A DNA stretch of 64,000 nt, taken from NCBI GenBank assembly GCA_003439945.1, contig QVRM01006816.1, positions 623,001-687,000 on the forward strand, read 5' to 3'. The translations under genes were made by a program, and so were the position numbers. Under the pieces are notes generated by a model that was not told where the DNA came from, did no database searches, and saw nothing but the letters and a program-made list of their open reading frames with translations. Positions within the stretch are counted from its first letter, which is position 1; each line of letters opens with the position of its first letter. This DNA is from Dermanyssus gallinae. Taxonomy: Eukaryota > Arthropoda > Arachnida > Mesostigmata > Dermanyssidae. Below, piece after piece: positions 61,554 to 64,000 of this stretch.

Positions 61554-61748
61554 TTTGTGCCACTTTGCAGTACATGCAAAACGGAAGACCGTAGCACAAC
61601 GACGGGCAAAGAAACTGATACAAAAAAAAAACTCTGCAAATAATCTCTTTCTTTGCAGAGCATAGAGAAAATCTATGAAGGATCTCTTCCCTTGCAGAAC
61701 ATAGAAAAAATCTGCAAAGGATCTCTTTCTTGGCGGAACATAGAACAT
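61545..61748 (-). CDS. Hypothetical small ORF made of 13-residue repeats
   Basis: An ATG-initiated frame of 67 codons on the minus strand covers the 39-bp minisatellite. The translation has three basic/aromatic 13-mers with a KRSF core, followed by an Arg-rich tail. No family is recognised and no splice or promoter context is seen. It is probably only an open frame forced by the repeat period, listed because it starts with ATG and is repetitive at protein level. Confidence 0.12.
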   Translation of the reverse strand: MFYVPPRKRSFADFFYVLQGKRSFIDFLYALQRKRLFAEFFFCISFFARRCATVFRFACTAKWHKNI

Positions 61749-61770
61749 TTCTGCAAAGGATCTCTTTCTA
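61633..61770. repeat. 39-bp minisatellite, about 3.5 copies
   Basis: Units start at 61633, 61672, 61711 and 61750 with an exact 39-bp step and begin TCTGCAAAGGATCTCTTTCT. They differ by a few bases each. Because 39 is a multiple of three, the minus strand carries an open frame of 67 codons starting at an ATG (61748) with a 13-residue repeat of the form FFYVLQGKRSFID. Confidence 0.85.
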
Positions 61771-61839
61771 CCGCTCTGATGTGTCTAACCTGCCTGGCGA
61801 ATTCGTCCTTTGAGTAACACCTCACGTGCGGTTTTTTTT

Positions 61840-62000
61840 GTTTTTGAAGTTGTTCGTTCCCGAAGTCGAGCAGGCTTCACACAAAATGAGCTTACCATAC
61901 TGCTTCACAACAACGCCAGGCCCATGTTGCACAAGTCGTCAAAACCCACTACACAAAATGAGCAAGAGCAGCGAGATTTGCTCAGCACACACTAATTTGA
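61840..62000 (+). pseudogene. mariner transposase C-terminal fragment
   Basis: CCATACTGCTTCACAACAACG and GCACAAGTCGTCAAAACC at about 61893-61949 match the sequence at 63927-63979 of the neighbouring mariner. Translation gives ILLHNNARP, the conserved mariner block before the third catalytic Asp. Flanking homology is short and no terminal repeat was found. It is either a separate decayed insertion or a duplicated piece. Confidence 0.65.
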
Positions 62001-62777
62001 GGAGCACTGACTGTGAGGGCGAAGGAGGGGCATTCGTCAATCATAACGACAAATGGTCATGGTGGCTGACATGTTACCAACAGGTCTGTTTTTCTATGCA
62101 TATTATCATAATCATTCTAGGATAACTACCTCGTCGTTGTCCTCACGTTCAGCTTATCTGGCCGCACAACACGGCTACAGGTATACGACCCGAAATGTTT
62201 TATTTAATAAAGATTAACTAGATAGAAGAACTAACTTAACTAGATAGTAGAATGCATAATGCACACCGGGCGTCATTGCTAGAGCCACAGTATTAGTTTG
62301 GGACTCGACTCGATCGCCTGTAGTAGTGGACGAACGTGGCATTCTGTGAGTGCTCCGAGACCGAAAGAGTGATAGCGGAAGCCTGACTGACGTCTCCTTG
62401 CAGCAAACGGTACCACTACCTCCCGACACCTACCTCTGGTCAGCACCTGAGTTCCAGACGACTCATCCGCGGCAGCAACAACTCCTCGAGTCAGAAATAC
62501 TGGTGGTTCAATATGCTACACATGATCATCTGGCATCATCGTGTAGGTGAGCCGTGGGTTACCTTTGCAAATTTCCGTAGACGAAGGCCAGTGCCAAAGC
62601 GATAGGGTGTGCCCAAGCTGGTCGATATTGGGTTCGCTTTGGAAGCCAGAAAAGACAACGACGACAACAGCCATAACAACAAAATGAAACGACCACGACG
62701 ACGACGAAAACAACGACAACAACAAGACAGAGAACAGAATTACACAATGTCAGTGAGATAGGCTCGGTGTATAAAGC

Positions 62778-62845
<68 letters not shown>

Positions 62846-63119
62846 TTACTTTTGTGCCTACAAACTTGTTTAGTATCTTATATAAATTCTTCTGTATAAA
62901 TTGCACATACTGCGCACAGTGTAAAACGTTTAAACACAGTGTAAAATGCTTACCCCGTTAGTCTGGATTCACAATTAGTTTAACACTTAATAAAATACTA
63001 TTTGCTGGTGCTTTATTATAAAGAGAACTCTTTAATTCATTACTTTTCTTGACGCCTTCGAACGTTTCATGTGACACGGCCTTATTAGCAGGCCTATGGC
63101 GGAATGCATTTAAATCGTC
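62001..63119. other. Non-coding stretch between mariner remains
   Basis: Complex DNA, a GAC/CAA array (62655-62735), an AT tract with a T run (62779-62850) and a tandem 20-bp repeat around CACAGTGTAAAA (62919-62950). The minus frame 62958-63143 reads into the mariner terminal repeat from DNA that looks moderately coding-like, but matches nothing I recognise. Confidence 0.5.
62779..62838. repeat. (AT)n, about 58 bp, followed by T11
   Basis: AT tract with one G interruption near 62793, then a run of T. Confidence 0.95.
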
Positions 63120-64000
63120 TATTAGGTTGTGCAATAAGTTCATTGCGTTTCATGTTTATTTTATTTTACAACGATGTATTTTTTTAAATAACATGCGTTT
63201 GAAATAGCTCTTCCTGCTCTACAAAACGGTGTTATCTGTTTTTTGAATACTTTAATAATTATTATTGTTGAAGCTTAGAAAGACTCAGGAGGCGCTAAAA
63301 TCGGCATCCTCGATCTTTTCTCTTCTTTGCTTTTCATCGAGGTCAAAAAGCTGCCGAAACCGCTCGGGACAATCGCGAAGTGTACGGAGAAGGTGTCTTA
63401 GCCAGGACTACGGCACGAAAATGGTTTAAGAAGTTCAAGAAGGCGATTTTGACCTGTACGATATGCCTCGCCGCAGAAGATCTTCCGAATTCGACGAAGA
63501 ACGTCTCAAGACACTTTTGAACGAGGACGGTTGCCAAACGACTCGTGAACGGGCTGAAAATGGATTGCAGTGCGTTGACAACTTCCAACCACCTTCAAAA
63601 ATTAGTTTTACTAAAAAAAAACTTGGATCTTGGGTGGCCTACGATTTCAGCGAAGAAAACAAAGAAAAATGCTATTAAATTGCAGTTCCACATCTCGCCC
63701 GCCACCCGACCAATCAACGCGGTATCGCGGTTCGACCCGCGAAGAGCAACACGCGTTATTAACAACGTTTTCTGTACCGAATTATATGCTGTACAAAACA
63801 GCAGATGAAGATGATGCCCATACGTCGTTATGAAGCAAAGAAAGATGTGGGTGGCTTCAGAAGATACGCCGAAGCCGAAAATCAAGCAGGATCTCCACCC
63901 AAAGAAGGCTTAATCGACAAAGCCAAACCATACTGCTTCACGGCAACGCCCGGTCCTATAATGCACAAGTCGTCAAAACCGCACTCCAAGAGCTCGAGTG
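63120..64000 (+). mobile_element. mariner-family transposon, 5' end (runs off the window)
   Basis: A TA target dinucleotide (63120-63121) is followed by TTAGGTTGTGCAATAAGTTC at 63122, a characteristic mariner 5' terminal inverted repeat. A roughly 150-bp AT-rich leader comes next, then transposase-derived coding sequence. The 3' terminal repeat is not in the window. The element is decayed and internally deleted, so non-autonomous. Confidence 0.85.
63290..64000 (+). pseudogene. mariner transposase pseudogene (frameshifted, internally deleted, 3' cut by window end)
   Basis: Recognisable mariner pieces appear in order but in changing frames: an N-terminal helix-turn-helix part (WFKKFK near 63428, EGDFDLYDMPR, SEFDEERLKTLLNEDG at 63487-63534), then NHLQKL and FTKK near 63595-63620, YDFSEENKEK, and MWVASEDTPK at about 63847. 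The last part, ILLHGNARSYNAQVVKTALQ (63931-63990), is the block that normally precedes the third catalytic Asp. Sequence jumps from the HPKKAL block (about 63898) straight to this block, so the segment with the second catalytic Asp is deleted; the usual TGDE block holding the first Asp is not intact either. It cannot encode an active enzyme. Confidence 0.8.

Overview
This 64 kb window is eukaryotic nuclear DNA from an animal, most likely an arthropod. Nearly all of it is non-coding. It is very rich in simple repeats: long (AT)n tracts and (CAA)n/(TTG)n runs with CAG and GAC admixture. It also holds tRNA-derived SINEs and decayed mariner transposons. A chelicerate (mite or tick) source would fit the tRNA-type SINEs, but that is a guess and the species cannot be read from the sequence. 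Nothing prokaryotic, viral or organellar is visible.

One host gene can be supported. On the minus strand, three phase-compatible coding exons (52466-52217, 50575-50477 and 50213-50101) encode a signal peptide followed by most of the N-terminal MNNL (C2-like) domain of a DSL-family Notch ligand. FRLCLKEYQ and the cysteine pattern favour the Serrate/Jagged type over Delta. The rest of the MNNL domain, the DSL domain, the EGF repeats and the membrane anchor must lie at lower coordinates or outside the window. I could not identify those exons, so much of 1-50100 may be a long intron of this gene.

Layout by region:
1-28 kb: CAA/TTG and AT microsatellites, purine-rich stretches, a tRNA-derived SINE at 3275, a 72-nt imperfect hairpin resembling a pre-miRNA at 14946, and a SINE 3' fragment at 24408.
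28-50 kb: a second, different tRNA-headed SINE at 28008 flanked on both sides by (AT)n, a probable mariner terminal repeat beside it, many microsatellites, several perfect or near-perfect tandem duplications, and a short hairpin at 33655.
50.1-52.5 kb: the Notch-ligand exons and two introns that contain AT tracts.
52.5-60.4 kb: GC-rich upstream DNA, then CAA/TTG/GAT repeats, a CGG-rich imperfect minisatellite at 58925 and a long purine-rich strand at 59.4-59.9 kb.
60.4-64 kb: a cluster of transposon remains. It contains a minus-strand copy of the 3275 SINE, a short diverged repeat pair, an AT-rich palindrome, a 39-bp minisatellite, a mariner C-terminal fragment, and the 5' end of a frameshifted, internally deleted mariner that runs off the window.

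Most long open frames are artefacts of stop-free simple repeats (poly-Thr/Asn/Val/Leu/Tyr-Ile translations) and are not annotated.
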